Positions 6,691-15,139 of a stretch of DNA of 52,511 nucleotides are shown here, piece after piece. The DNA is from Clostridia bacterium. Its GTDB lineage: Bacteria; Bacillota; Clostridia; Oscillospirales; CAG-272. Each line of letters opens with the position of its first letter. Within the stretch, counting starts at the first letter, position 1. The position numbers and the translations under genes were made by a program. The notes beneath the pieces are model-generated. The model ran no database searches, had not been told where the DNA came from, and was given only the letters and a program-made list of their open reading frames with translations. Where the stretch lies: NCBI GenBank assembly GCA_017464805.1, contig JAFTYE010000010.1, positions 139,047-191,557 on the forward strand, written 5' to 3'.

Positions 6691-8928
6691 ATGGCAGAGC
6701 CAATCAGAGAATGCGTCAGCGGCGTTGTGGAAACCGTCGTCTACCGCAACGAGCGCAATGACTACGCCGTCATCGAATTAACGGGTGACGACGACAGCAT
6801 GATCACCGCCACGGGCATTCTGCCCTACGTTGCGGAGGGGGAGGAGGTCATCCTCTACGGCCGCTGGGTCACCCATGCCGCCTACGGCAGACAGTTCTCG
6901 GTGGAAACCTTTGAAAAGCGTCTGCCCTCGGACGTCCATGCCATTTTGCGTTACCTCGCCTCGGGCGCGGTGCGCGGTGTCGGTCCCTCCACCGCCACCA
7001 AGATCGTTTCCCGCTTCGGGGAGGACAGCTTCGACGTGATCGAAAACCACCCCGAATGGCTTTCGGATATCCCGGGCATCTCGGTCAAAAAGGCCGCCGC
7101 CATCTCGGAATCCTTCCGTGAGCAAACAGGCGTGCGCGCGGTCATGATGTTCTGCCGCGATTTTGTCGGCGCGGCGACCGCCACGCGTGTCTATAAACGC
7201 TTCGGCGCGGGCGCGGTCGGCAAGATCCGCGAAAATCCCTACTGTTTGTGCGACGGCACGCTCGGCATCGGCTTTGAAAAGGCGGACGAGATCGCCGCCT
7301 CTCTCGGTATGGATAAAAATGCCGCCTGCCGCCTCGAAAGCGGCCTGCGCTATGTTCTGCAATATAATGCCATGGCAAACGGCCATACCTGTTTACCGGC
7401 GGACAAGCTGACGGCAAGCACCACCGCCCTCCTCGGGGTGGAGCAGGATACCGTCCTTGCCGCCCTCGATGCGGCACTCAACTCGGGCAAGCTTGTTTCC
7501 CACCCCGCAGAAGGATTCGAGGAAACACCTCTCATCTTCTTGGAGGAAGCCGCATCTGCCGAGGATTATGTGGCGAGAAAACTCCTGCTTCTCGACCGTT
7601 ATTGTGCCACCTACTCTCATGAGGACGTGGAGCGCATGATTGGGATGGTCGAGGCGGAGCAGGGGATCCGATATGCGGAGCAGCAACGCCACGCCATCCA
7701 CGCCGCCATGACGGGCGGTGTCCTCATCGTCACGGGTGGCCCCGGTACGGGCAAGACAACCGTCGTTATGGCGCTGTTGCGGATCTTTGAGCACCTTGGC
7801 TGTCAGGTGGCCCTCGCCGCTCCCACGGGCCGCGCCGCCAAGCGCATGTCCGAGGCGGGGGGACACGAGGCGCGTACCATCCACCGCATGCTGGAAATGG
7901 AGCGCACGGCAGAGGAAGGCGAGCTTCGCTTCAACCGCAATGAAAGGAATCCCCTCGACGAAAATGTCATCATCATTGACGAGGCCTCTATGCTGGATCT
8001 GCCGCTTGCGGCAGGCCTTTTGCGCGCGGTGCAGAACGGCACGCGCCTGATTCTGATCGGGGATGTCGATCAGCTCCCCTCAGTCGGCATGGGCAACGTC
8101 TTGGGCGATTTGCTCGACTGCGGCGTGTTCTCCACCGTCTGCCTGTCCGAGATCTTCCGTCAATCCGAGCGCAGTCTGATCGTCACCAACGCACACCGTA
8201 TCAATCGCGGCGAAATGCCTCGCCTTGACGAGACCGATGGTGATTTCTTCTTCGTGGAGCGAAACGTGGAGGAGCAGATCGCCCTCACGGTCGCCGCTCT
8301 GATCGAAACGCGCCTGCCCCGCGTCTACGGGGAAGAGATGCGCGACAAGATCCAGGTCATCACCCCCTCGCGTAAGGGGCGCGCCGGTACAGAGGTGCTC
8401 AACCGTCTTCTCCAGGAGCGCATCAACCCCGCCGAAATCGGCAAAGACGAGATCCGCTTCCGAGATGCCGCCTTCCGCATAGGCGATCGTGTGATGCAGA
8501 TCCGCAACAACTACGAGATCGAGTGGGAAAAAAACGGCAAGCAGGGAAACGGTATCTTCAACGGGGACATCGGCGTGATCGAGCGCATCGAAAAGCAAAG
8601 CGAAACGCTCTGGATCCGTTACGACGATCGCCTCGCTACCTACGATTTCTCGCTCCTTGAGGAGCTGGAGCATGCATATGCCATCACCGTGCACAAAAGC
8701 CAGGGCAGCGAATATCCCGTGGTGATCCTTCCTATGTACGCCTGTGCACCCCCACTCCTTACCCGTAACCTTATCTATACTGCCGTCACGCGTGCACGCG
8801 AAATGGTCGTTCTGGTTGGCAGGAAGGATATTGTCGCCCGCATGGTGGAAAATAACCGTCACGATATGCGCTATACCTGCCTGCATCACCGCATTTTGAA
8901 AGCGGCCAAAGACTATGAAAATATCTGA
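6691..8928 (+). CDS. recD2: RecD2-type ATP-dependent DNA helicase
   Basis: 745 residues. The N-terminus has the RecD2-specific OB-like region and helix-hairpin-helix repeats (V-R-G-V-G-P-S-T-A near 92-100; L-S-D-I-P-G-I-S near 125). Superfamily 1B helicase motifs follow: Walker A G349-x4-G354-K355-T356-T357, Walker B with D430-E431, G-D-V-D-Q-L-P-S-V-G after it, and the UvrD-like C-terminal T-V-H668-K-S-Q-G-S-E. RecD2 is a 5'-3' helicase that works without RecBC and is linked to replication and repair. It overlaps comF by 14 bp. Confidence 0.94.
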   Translation: MAEPIRECVSGVVETVVYRNERNDYAVIELTGDDDSMITATGILPYVAEGEEVILYGRWVTHAAYGRQFSVETFEKRLPSDVHAILRYLASGAVRGVGPSTATKIVSRFGEDSFDVIENHPEWLSDIPGISVKKAAAISESFREQTGVRAVMMFCRDFVGAATATRVYKRFGAGAVGKIRENPYCLCDGTLGIGFEKADEIAASLGMDKNAACRLESGLRYVLQYNAMANGHTCLPADKLTASTTALLGVEQDTVLAALDAALNSGKLVSHPAEGFEETPLIFLEEAASAEDYVARKLLLLDRYCATYSHEDVERMIGMVEAEQGIRYAEQQRHAIHAAMTGGVLIVTGGPGTGKTTVVMALLRIFEHLGCQVALAAPTGRAAKRMSEAGGHEARTIHRMLEMERTAEEGELRFNRNERNPLDENVIIIDEASMLDLPLAAGLLRAVQNGTRLILIGDVDQLPSVGMGNVLGDLLDCGVFSTVCLSEIFRQSERSLIVTNAHRINRGEMPRLDETDGDFFFVERNVEEQIALTVAALIETRLPRVYGEEMRDKIQVITPSRKGRAGTEVLNRLLQERINPAEIGKDEIRFRDAAFRIGDRVMQIRNNYEIEWEKNGKQGNGIFNGDIGVIERIEKQSETLWIRYDDRLATYDFSLLEELEHAYAITVHKSQGSEYPVVILPMYACAPPLLTRNLIYTAVTRAREMVVLVGRKDIVARMVENNRHDMRYTCLHHRILKAAKDYENI

Positions 8929-9646
8929 TCTGCCGAATATTATATCTCGTCTTTTCTTCGTCCCGAAATGCGCGGTCTGCAACACGCGCCTGCCGCTGTC
9001 TCATCCGGACGGTGTGCTTTGTCCGATCTGCCGTCTGCGCTACGAAAACGAAAAAACCGTGACTTGTCCCGTCTGTGCTTCGGTGCTGGGGGAATGTTTG
9101 TGCCTGCCGCCCGATATGCCGAAAAGCGCGGCCCATAAAATGGTCAAGCTGGTTTCTTATCATCCGGGCGCGGAGGATGCCTCGGCCGACATGATCTTTG
9201 CCCTCAAGCATCATGCCACAACCGATCTTCTTCGCTTTTTCGCGGACGAGCTTGCCCTTCGCCTTTTGCCTGTCGTGAACGGAAAAGAGCACTTTGTCGT
9301 CACGTATCCGCCGCGTGGCAGAAAAGCACTTCGCCACGACGGCTACGACCATGCCGCCTCGCTTGCCTCGGCGCTCGGTAGGAGACTGCATCTACCTGCC
9401 CTGTCACTCTTCCGCCGCCGTTATGCGGGCCAGCAGAAAAAACTCTCTCGTACTGCTCGTCTTGCCGCGGCGCGGGCTGGTTACACGCTTCGGAGAAATG
9501 CCAGCGTGAAAGGGAAGCGCGTGATCCTTGTGGACGATATCTGCACCACGGGTGCCACGCTTACGGCACTCGCCAAGCATCTGCGCGCCTCAGGTGCAAG
9601 GGAGATTGTCTTCGCCGTGATCGCGGTTACGTCCGCTCGTGCATAG
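8915..9646 (+). CDS. comF: ComF-family phosphoribosyltransferase-like protein
   Basis: 243 residues. The N-terminus holds a zinc-finger-like set, C-x2-C near 19-22, C-x2-C near 36-39 and C-x2-C near 52-55, followed by a type I phosphoribosyltransferase domain. The PRPP-binding loop is V203-I-L-V-D-D-I-C-T-T-G-A-T. ComFC proteins take part in DNA uptake for transformation in Bacillus and related bacteria, but many non-competent Clostridia keep the gene. The start lies inside the last codons of recD2, so the two are coupled. Confidence 0.9.
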   Translation: MKISDLPNIISRLFFVPKCAVCNTRLPLSHPDGVLCPICRLRYENEKTVTCPVCASVLGECLCLPPDMPKSAAHKMVKLVSYHPGAEDASADMIFALKHHATTDLLRFFADELALRLLPVVNGKEHFVVTYPPRGRKALRHDGYDHAASLASALGRRLHLPALSLFRRRYAGQQKKLSRTARLAAARAGYTLRRNASVKGKRVILVDDICTTGATLTALAKHLRASGAREIVFAVIAVTSARA

Positions 9647-9684
9647 ACTCAAAAGCAACCGCGTATATAAAATGCAAAAAGCGG

Positions 9685-9713
9685 TTGATTTTTTGAAAAT
9701 CCTGTTGTATAAT
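9685..9713 (+). promoter_or_regulatory. Promoter of the mreB-like gene
   Basis: TTGATT (9685-9690), 17 bp, perfect TATAAT (9708-9713). The last two bases of the hexamer are part of an in-frame ATG at 9712, so that ATG would not be in the transcript. Confidence 0.75.
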
Positions 9714-9753
9714 GAAATTGTATGACTTTATCGATCTTTCGGAGGGAAAAACA

Positions 9754-10773
9754 TTGCATAAGGAAATAGGAATAGACCTTGGCAGTACCTTGATGCTTGT
9801 CAGTACCGCCGAGGAAGGGATCATCGCGCGCGAGCCATCTCTTGTTGCCATCGGTCGCGATAACCGCCTATATTCGATCGGCCGTGAGGCAGAGGAGGAT
9901 GCCGCGGACGCGACCAAAAATCTGCGACTTTTGCGCCCTTTGCGGAACGGCATCGTGGCCGACCAGGACATGACGCGCAACATGATCGCCTATGCCATCC
10001 ACCTCACCTGCGGCTCTCTGATCATCAAGCCGCGTGTGCTTATCGGCGTGCCGTTCGACACCACCGAGGAGCAGGAAACGCTTCTTGAATGGACCTCCGT
10101 CCACGCGGGTGCGCGTGAGACCTTTGTGGTTTACAGCCCCGTTGCGGCACTGGCAGGCCTTGGTATCTCGCCCGAAAATGCCGTTTTGCTTGCGGATATC
10201 GGTGCCGGCCGCACCAGCATTATGCTCACAGGCGGCGGCAAGATCCTATACAAAAACACCGTGGCGGTGGGCGGTGACTCCTTTGATACCGCCATTGCCG
10301 ACTACCTGCTCGCGCGTTACCGCATGAAGGTTAATTCCCGCTCTGCGGAGGCGATCAAGATCCGCATCGGCACGGTTTGGATCAACCGTGAGGATAGGCG
10401 TCTGGATATCAAGGGCAAGCACGCCGACACGGGTGAGCAAATGACCGTCCGCATCTCCTCACGCGAAATGTTCGACGCGCTGGAGGAGCCGACCGCCTGC
10501 CTTGTGGCCGCGATCTGCGAGGCGATCAAGAATATCCCCTCCGCCTACGTTGGTGAGGTGTTCCACCGCGGCATTCTTCTGTGCGGCGGAGCCAGCACGT
10601 TGGATGGGCTGGATAAAATGATCTCGGGCGTCACAGGCGTCAATGCCCGCGTGGTCGACCGACCCGATGAGGTCGTGGCGATCGGCCTCGGTAAGATCTT
10701 GGCCGACCTGCCCACGTCTATGAAAAATGCCAAGATCAACATTTCCCAGCGTTGTCTGCGCTCGGAATTTTGA
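9754..10773 (+). CDS. Divergent MreB-like actin-fold protein
   Basis: 339 residues. Actin-fold motifs are present: phosphate-1 I-G-I-D-L-G-S-T, phosphate-2 L-A-D-I-G-A-G-R-T, and an adenosine motif L-L-C-G-G-A-S-T-L-D-G-L. TTG at 9754 is chosen as start because GGAGGG lies 7 bases before it and because the upstream ATG at 9712 overlaps the promoter -10. Normal MreB has D-L-G-T-A-N-T and E-E-P-M-A-A-A; here these read D-L-G-S-T-L-M and Y-S-P-V-A-A-L. The Glu before the Pro, which is tied to ATP hydrolysis in MreB, is therefore Ser. No mreC or mreD follows. Probably a second, specialised MreB paralogue. Confidence 0.82.
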   Translation: MHKEIGIDLGSTLMLVSTAEEGIIAREPSLVAIGRDNRLYSIGREAEEDAADATKNLRLLRPLRNGIVADQDMTRNMIAYAIHLTCGSLIIKPRVLIGVPFDTTEEQETLLEWTSVHAGARETFVVYSPVAALAGLGISPENAVLLADIGAGRTSIMLTGGGKILYKNTVAVGGDSFDTAIADYLLARYRMKVNSRSAEAIKIRIGTVWINREDRRLDIKGKHADTGEQMTVRISSREMFDALEEPTACLVAAICEAIKNIPSAYVGEVFHRGILLCGGASTLDGLDKMISGVTGVNARVVDRPDEVVAIGLGKILADLPTSMKNAKINISQRCLRSEF

Positions 10774-10784
10774 GAGGACGTGCT

Positions 10785-10886
10785 ATGAAAACAAGTAAAT
10801 TGTGGGTACGCGTCCTCTGCCTTGCGCTCGCTGTTTTGATGATTGCCGGTGTGGCCTATTACGCCTTTTACGCCCTGCTTTTGTGA
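10785..10886 (+). CDS. 33-residue single-pass membrane peptide
   Basis: ATG at 10785 has GAGAGG about 7 bases upstream. The product is a short basic start (M-K-T-S-K-L-W-V-R-V) followed by one hydrophobic helix rich in Leu, Val, Ala and Tyr to the end, with no soluble tail. It begins 11 bp after the mreB-like stop and ends 11 bp before pncB, so it is part of the same transcript. Too short for homology by eye; support comes from the ribosome site, spacing and clean topology. Confidence 0.55.
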   Translation: MKTSKLWVRVLCLALAVLMIAGVAYYAFYALLL

Positions 10887-10897
10887 TGAGGTAAATT

Positions 10898-12334
10898 ATG
10901 AACCAGGAAAACTATACGCTTCTTTGCGATTATTATGAGTTGACCATGGCCAACGGCTATTTTGAACTTGGCCGTAAGGATGAGATCGCCTATTTCGACG
11001 TCTTCTTCCGCACCATTCCCGATGGTGGCGGCTTTGCCATCTTTGCGGGCCTGGAGCAGCTCGTCAGCTATGTCCGCAATCTCCGCTTCACCGAGGAGGA
11101 TATCCGTTTTTTGCGTACAAAAGGTACGTTTTCCGAGGAATTTCTTGACTACCTACGTACCTTCCGCTTTAGCGGCGATATCTACTCCATGCGGGAGGGA
11201 ACGCCCATCTTCCCGGGTGAGCCTATTTTGACCGTCCGCGCCCCCATCATTGAGGCGCAGATCATCGAAACCTTCGTGCTCCTGACCGTCAACCTGCAAT
11301 CTCTAATCGCCACCAAGGCAAACCGCATCGTCCGCGCCGCACAGGGCCGTGCTGTGGCGGAGTTCGGATCCCGCCGTGCACAGGGCGCGCAGGGCGCGAT
11401 CCTCGGCGCACGCGCTGCCTACATCGGCGGATGCGGCAGTACCGCCTGCACCATCAGCGATAGGGAATTCCACATCCCCGCCAGCGGTACCATGGCGCAC
11501 TCCTGGGTGCAGATGTTTCCCGATGAGCACGCCGCCTTCACGGCCTACTGTAAGCTCTACCCGAACAACGCGACCCTCCTCGTCGATACCTACAACGTTC
11601 TGGAAAGCGGTATTCCCAACGCCATTCGTGTATTCCGCGAGCAGGGAATTACCCATGGCGGCATCCGCATCGACTCGGGTGATATTGCCTATCTGTCCAA
11701 AAAGGCAAGAAAGATGCTCGACGAGGCAGGCCTGCCGAACTGTCGTATCATCGCCAGTAATTCGCTTGACGAATTCATCATTCGCGATCTGATCTCCCAG
11801 GGGGCCAAGGTCGATGCCTTCGGTGTCGGCGAACGCCTCATCACCGCCAAGAGCGACCCCGTGTTCGGTTGCGTTTACAAGCTCGCTGCCATCGAGGATG
11901 AGCTTGGAAACATCATCCCGAAAATCAAGGTCAGCGAAAATAACGAAAAGATCACCAATCCCTCCTATAAGAAGGCCTACCGCATCATCGACAATAAAAC
12001 GGGTCAGGCGCTGGCCGACTATCTCACCCTCGCCGATGAGGAAGTGGACGAAGGACAGCCGCTGGAACTCTTTGACCCCATCAGCACCTGGAAGAAAAAG
12101 ACGGTCACCGACTATACCGCTCGCCCGCTTCATGAACCCATCTTTCTTGACGGCGAATGCGTGTACGATTTGCCCGACATTGAGGAGATCAAGCGGTACT
12201 GCGCCCGCGAGGTCGAATCCCTGTGGGATGAGGTAACGCGCTTTGAAAATCCGCATCGTTACTACGTCGATCTCTCCGTCGAGCTTTGGAATCTCAAGCG
12301 CCGCATGCTGGAAAATGCCGGCAAGTGTGAGTAA
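10898..12334 (+). CDS. pncB: Nicotinate phosphoribosyltransferase
   Basis: 478 residues, matching the long Firmicute type. It converts nicotinate and PRPP (with ATP) to nicotinate mononucleotide in NAD salvage. Visible hallmarks: D-Y-Y-E-L-T-M-A-N-G-Y at 10-20, F-G-S-R-R-A-Q-G near 152-159, G-T-M-A-H-S-W with the phosphorylatable His near 200, and R-I-D-S-G-D-I around 257. ATG at 10898 has GATGAGGT ahead. It follows the 33-residue membrane peptide by 11 bp and precedes a small lipoprotein gene. Confidence 0.96.
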   Translation: MNQENYTLLCDYYELTMANGYFELGRKDEIAYFDVFFRTIPDGGGFAIFAGLEQLVSYVRNLRFTEEDIRFLRTKGTFSEEFLDYLRTFRFSGDIYSMREGTPIFPGEPILTVRAPIIEAQIIETFVLLTVNLQSLIATKANRIVRAAQGRAVAEFGSRRAQGAQGAILGARAAYIGGCGSTACTISDREFHIPASGTMAHSWVQMFPDEHAAFTAYCKLYPNNATLLVDTYNVLESGIPNAIRVFREQGITHGGIRIDSGDIAYLSKKARKMLDEAGLPNCRIIASNSLDEFIIRDLISQGAKVDAFGVGERLITAKSDPVFGCVYKLAAIEDELGNIIPKIKVSENNEKITNPSYKKAYRIIDNKTGQALADYLTLADEEVDEGQPLELFDPISTWKKKTVTDYTARPLHEPIFLDGECVYDLPDIEEIKRYCAREVESLWDEVTRFENPHRYYVDLSVELWNLKRRMLENAGKCE

Positions 12335-12345
12335 GGAGAATGCGA

Positions 12346-12570
12346 GTGAAAAAAGTCTGCCTTATATTATTGCTGGTTTTTGCCATTTCTTTGATACTTT
12401 CTGCCTGCGATCCTTTGAATCCGAATACCGGTGGTGATTTCTACTTCGGCGGGGATATCAATCTTGACACCAGCCGCCGCCCCGATGACGGCGGTCTTGC
12501 CGATGAGGAGCCCGAGGCGGGCATCGGGGACAATTCCCCTACGGATTTGCCCTATCTTCCGCTTGCGTGA
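12346..12570 (+). CDS. Small lipoprotein, unknown function
   Basis: 74 residues from GTG 12346, which is 8 bases after AAGGAG; ATG at 12340 in the same frame is only 2 bases from it. The start M-K-K-V-C-L-I-L-L-L leads into a lipobox L-S-A-C, so the mature protein would start at that Cys and be lipid-anchored outside the membrane. The rest is acidic and Gly/Asp/Pro rich with no fold I can see. It starts 11 bp after pncB. Confidence 0.65.
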   Translation: MKKVCLILLLVFAISLILSACDPLNPNTGGDFYFGGDINLDTSRRPDDGGLADEEPEAGIGDNSPTDLPYLPLA

Positions 12571-12606
12571 TTGTACGAAATCAAAGAATTTTTGTCCGAA
12601 ACACTA

Positions 12607-12635
12607 TTCTGAAAAGCCCCCGCTTATGGTACAAT
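12607..12635 (+). promoter_or_regulatory. Possible promoter of the TIM-barrel isomerase gene
   Basis: TACAAT at 12630-12635 has TGG before it, an extended -10; the -35 at the 17-bp position (TTCTGA) is poor. The gene starts 34 bp further on. Confidence 0.5.
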
Positions 12636-12668
12636 GCAGTACCGTAAAACAAAATCGAGGTACTTTCA

Positions 12669-13514
12669 ATGGAACTGACCAACTATTCTTCCTTCACCAG
12701 AGATTGGAGAAATCGCGGTATTGATTATGCGATCGAGCATTCTGCCGAGCTCGGATTTACCTCTGTTGAGTTTATCGATATGTATAACTCGCAGTCGATG
12801 ATTCCCGATGCTCTGGATGCCGACCATGTCAACAGGCTTCTCAAAAAGCACGGTATGCATGTTGCCTGTTATTCCATGGGTGTACCGTTGCATCATAATA
12901 TGGAAAAGAACCTTCAAAACGTTCTTCGCCAGGTCGATATGGCGGCAAAGCTCGGCTCCCCCTTCTTCCATCACACCGTCACGCTCATGTCCGTCGGACG
13001 TGAGGAGATGATCCCGATCGAGGATATGCTCGCATGCGTTCTCCCCTCGCTGAAGGAGATCGCAAACCGTTGTGCGGAGCACGGCATCACCACGCTCTAC
13101 GAGCCGCAGGGAGCTTATTTCAACGGCATTGCAGGCATTGACCTTCTGCTCCGTACCATGCGCGACGAAGGATGCCCTAATCTCGGCTTTTGCGCCGATG
13201 TCGGTAACTCCCGCGAGGTGGATGAGCTGGCCTCCCTCGTCTTCGCCCACTTCAAAAATGATATCCGCCATGTCCATCTCAAGGACTATGTGCTAACCGA
13301 TGTCGCGCCCAAGGGCATTCATTACTATACCTCCCGTAAGGGCACCTATATGTACGATTGCGAGATCGGAACAGGGAACATCGAATTTAAGGAATGCTTT
13401 GACGTTCTGCGCCAGATCGGCTACAACGCCTCCTTTAGCTTTGAATGCACCTGTGACGACGAGTCGATGCGTCGCTCGATCAGTTACATCAAAAATCTTT
13501 GGGAAAACCAATGA
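12669..13514 (+). CDS. Sugar phosphate isomerase/epimerase-like TIM-barrel protein
   Basis: 281 residues of the xylose-isomerase-like TIM-barrel superfamily (AP endonuclease 2 family). The pattern fits: A-E-L-G-F-T-S-V-E-F after the first helix, the metal-site T-L-Y-E-P strand, G-F-C-A-D-V-G-N with the second Asp, H-V-H-L-K-D-Y, and a final G-x-I-x-F with S-F-E-C-T. These carry the Glu, Asp, His, Glu metal set of the family. The substrate cannot be told. GAGG lies 9 bases before ATG. A strong terminator follows. Confidence 0.82.
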   Translation: MELTNYSSFTRDWRNRGIDYAIEHSAELGFTSVEFIDMYNSQSMIPDALDADHVNRLLKKHGMHVACYSMGVPLHHNMEKNLQNVLRQVDMAAKLGSPFFHHTVTLMSVGREEMIPIEDMLACVLPSLKEIANRCAEHGITTLYEPQGAYFNGIAGIDLLLRTMRDEGCPNLGFCADVGNSREVDELASLVFAHFKNDIRHVHLKDYVLTDVAPKGIHYYTSRKGTYMYDCEIGTGNIEFKECFDVLRQIGYNASFSFECTCDDESMRRSISYIKNLWENQ

Positions 13515-13546
13515 AAATACGCCGCCTCAATCGGGCGGCGTATTTT
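13514..13546 (+). terminator. Intrinsic terminator after the isomerase gene
   Basis: AAAATACGCCGCC pairs perfectly with GGCGGCGTATTTT around a 7-base loop, directly at the stop codon. Confidence 0.85.
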
Positions 13547-13562
13547 ATAAACGGAGCTTGTG

Positions 13563-14516
13563 ATGATCTACTTACAAAAGCACGGCCTGAAAATGGCAAG
13601 AATCTCCCTGGGCACAGCAGGCTTTGGATCGGCCGTCAGCCGCGAGCAAAGCTTTGCTCTGATGGATCGATACTATGAGGCAGGGGGGAACCTGCTGGAC
13701 ACCGCGCGTGTGTACGCCGATTGGCTTCCGAATGGACACGGTGCCTCGGAGCGCACAGTCGGAGAATGGGTCGCCTCGCGAGGTCTACGCGACCGCGTTC
13801 TCATTTCCACCAAGGGTGCACATCCCCCGATGGGGAATTTGCACGCCCCGCGCGTGCGCCGCGAGGCCATCGAGCAGGATATACACGAAAGCCTGCGTTG
13901 CCTTGGCACCGACTACGTGGATATTTATTTTCTCCACCGCGACGACGAAAGCCGCCCCGTGTCCGAGATCATGCCCGTGCTCGACAGGCTTGTGCGCGCG
14001 GGAAAGGCTCGCCTGCTCGGCGCGTCCAACTGGACTGCTCAGCGCATTGCCGAGGCAAATGCCTTCGCCCGCGAAAACGGCCTCGCTCCCTTTGCGTTCT
14101 CTCAAATTATGTATAGCTATGCCGAGATCAACGCGGAGAAATTTGAGGATGATACCCAGGTTATCATGAACGAAACCGAATACGCCGCTTATCTGGAAAG
14201 TGATCTCACTCTCATGGCCTTTTCCTCGCAGGGACAGGGCTTTTTCTCCCGTGCGGCAGAGCAGGGAATCGAAAACCTCTCCCCCTCCTATCGCGCCAAA
14301 TTCGATAACAAAGCAAACCGCGTCCGCCTTGCGCGACTGACGCGGCTCGCCGAAAAAACGGGAGTCACCCCCACCGCGCTCGGCCTTCTGCCGCTGATCC
14401 ATAACACGGATCTCGATACGCTCCCCATCATCGGTCCCACACGGCTCGAAACGTTGGATGCCTCCCTTACGGCACTTGATTGCCCCGAGCAGTTCCTGTC
14501 CGAGCTTCTGATATGA
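13563..14516 (+). CDS. Aldo/keto reductase
   Basis: 317 residues. The AKR fold is clear: I-S-L-G-T-A-G-F-G, the catalytic region N-L-L-D-T-A-R-V-Y-A-D (Asp and Tyr), V-L-I-S-T-K-G (Lys), and Y-V-D-I-Y-F-L-H-R-D-D (His). The NADP-binding C-terminus has I-I-G-P-T-R. A likely substrate is a sugar or other small aldehyde, but it cannot be fixed. ATG 13563 is preferred over GTG 13560 because GGAG then lies 6 bases away. It stands alone after a terminator; its own promoter is not clear. Confidence 0.88.
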   Translation: MIYLQKHGLKMARISLGTAGFGSAVSREQSFALMDRYYEAGGNLLDTARVYADWLPNGHGASERTVGEWVASRGLRDRVLISTKGAHPPMGNLHAPRVRREAIEQDIHESLRCLGTDYVDIYFLHRDDESRPVSEIMPVLDRLVRAGKARLLGASNWTAQRIAEANAFARENGLAPFAFSQIMYSYAEINAEKFEDDTQVIMNETEYAAYLESDLTLMAFSSQGQGFFSRAAEQGIENLSPSYRAKFDNKANRVRLARLTRLAEKTGVTPTALGLLPLIHNTDLDTLPIIGPTRLETLDASLTALDCPEQFLSELLI

Positions 14517-14556
14517 CTAAATGATAAATAAGAATTTCTCTAAGGAGTGTAAGGAC

Positions 14557-15063
14557 ATGAACATAGAGATATACCCATTAGATAGAGTTGTAATTGATGG
14601 AGCGGCAGTATGCTTTGGGATGGAACAATCTGCTGTTGAAGCCGCAATCGGAAAAGGTCAACGTATTGGAAAGCGATATTATTACTTCAATAACGAGATG
14701 GCGATTGATTACAGCAATAACAAAGCAGAATTTATAGAGTTTCTGTGTGGGGGTGATGGAATACTGAAACCTGTAATCTATGGAATATCTGCTTTTGATG
14801 CCCGAGCGAATGATTTGTTTGAGATTTTGAAAGAGCAAAACAATGGTGTAATCGGCGATACTGAAAATGGATATTCCTATCAGTTTCAAAGCATTAGTGT
14901 CGGCATTTATCGGGAAGCAATTCCAAAAGAAGTTGGGGAAATGATTGAGGAAGCCGCAAGTTTCGGCAATCCAATGTCTGATGATGAGATACAGTATGAA
15001 ATGAATAGAGCCGATCATTGGGCAACCATCGGTGTTGGTATTGCGGGCTATTATCAAAGATAA
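14557..15063 (+). CDS. AT-rich orphan protein of unknown function
   Basis: 168 residues from ATG 14557, with AAGGAG 9 bases upstream; an in-frame ATG at 14521 is less well placed. Base use differs sharply from all neighbours: many ATA, AGA, TTT, AAT and GAA codons instead of GC-ending ones, so recent transfer is likely. The product is soluble, with an N-terminal I-x-I-Y-P-L-D-R-V-V-I-D-G block, G-K-x-x-x-G-K-R-Y-Y-Y-F, and a C-terminal D-H-W-A-T-I-G-V-G. I have a sense of similar unnamed Firmicute proteins but no function. Small lone AT-rich genes of this size are often immunity proteins; that is only a guess. Confidence 0.7.
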   Translation: MNIEIYPLDRVVIDGAAVCFGMEQSAVEAAIGKGQRIGKRYYYFNNEMAIDYSNNKAEFIEFLCGGDGILKPVIYGISAFDARANDLFEILKEQNNGVIGDTENGYSYQFQSISVGIYREAIPKEVGEMIEEAASFGNPMSDDEIQYEMNRADHWATIGVGIAGYYQR

Positions 15064-15098
15064 ATTCCAATTTGCTGATTTGAATAAGAGATGTCAAT

Positions 15099-15130
15099 AA
15101 AAAAGAAGCCCCGTACGGGGCTTCTTTTTT
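15099..15130. terminator. Bidirectional terminator between the orphan gene and lysA
   Basis: Perfect palindrome AAAAAAGAAGCCCC/GGGGCTTCTTTTTT around GTAC serves both convergent genes. Confidence 0.92.
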
Positions 15131-15139
15131 ATACGTCGT

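Noticed and set aside
9712-9753. N-terminal extension of the mreB-like gene from ATG 9712
   Set aside because: The ATG lies on the TATAAT of the promoter, so it would not be transcribed, and TTG 9754 has a strong ribosome site.
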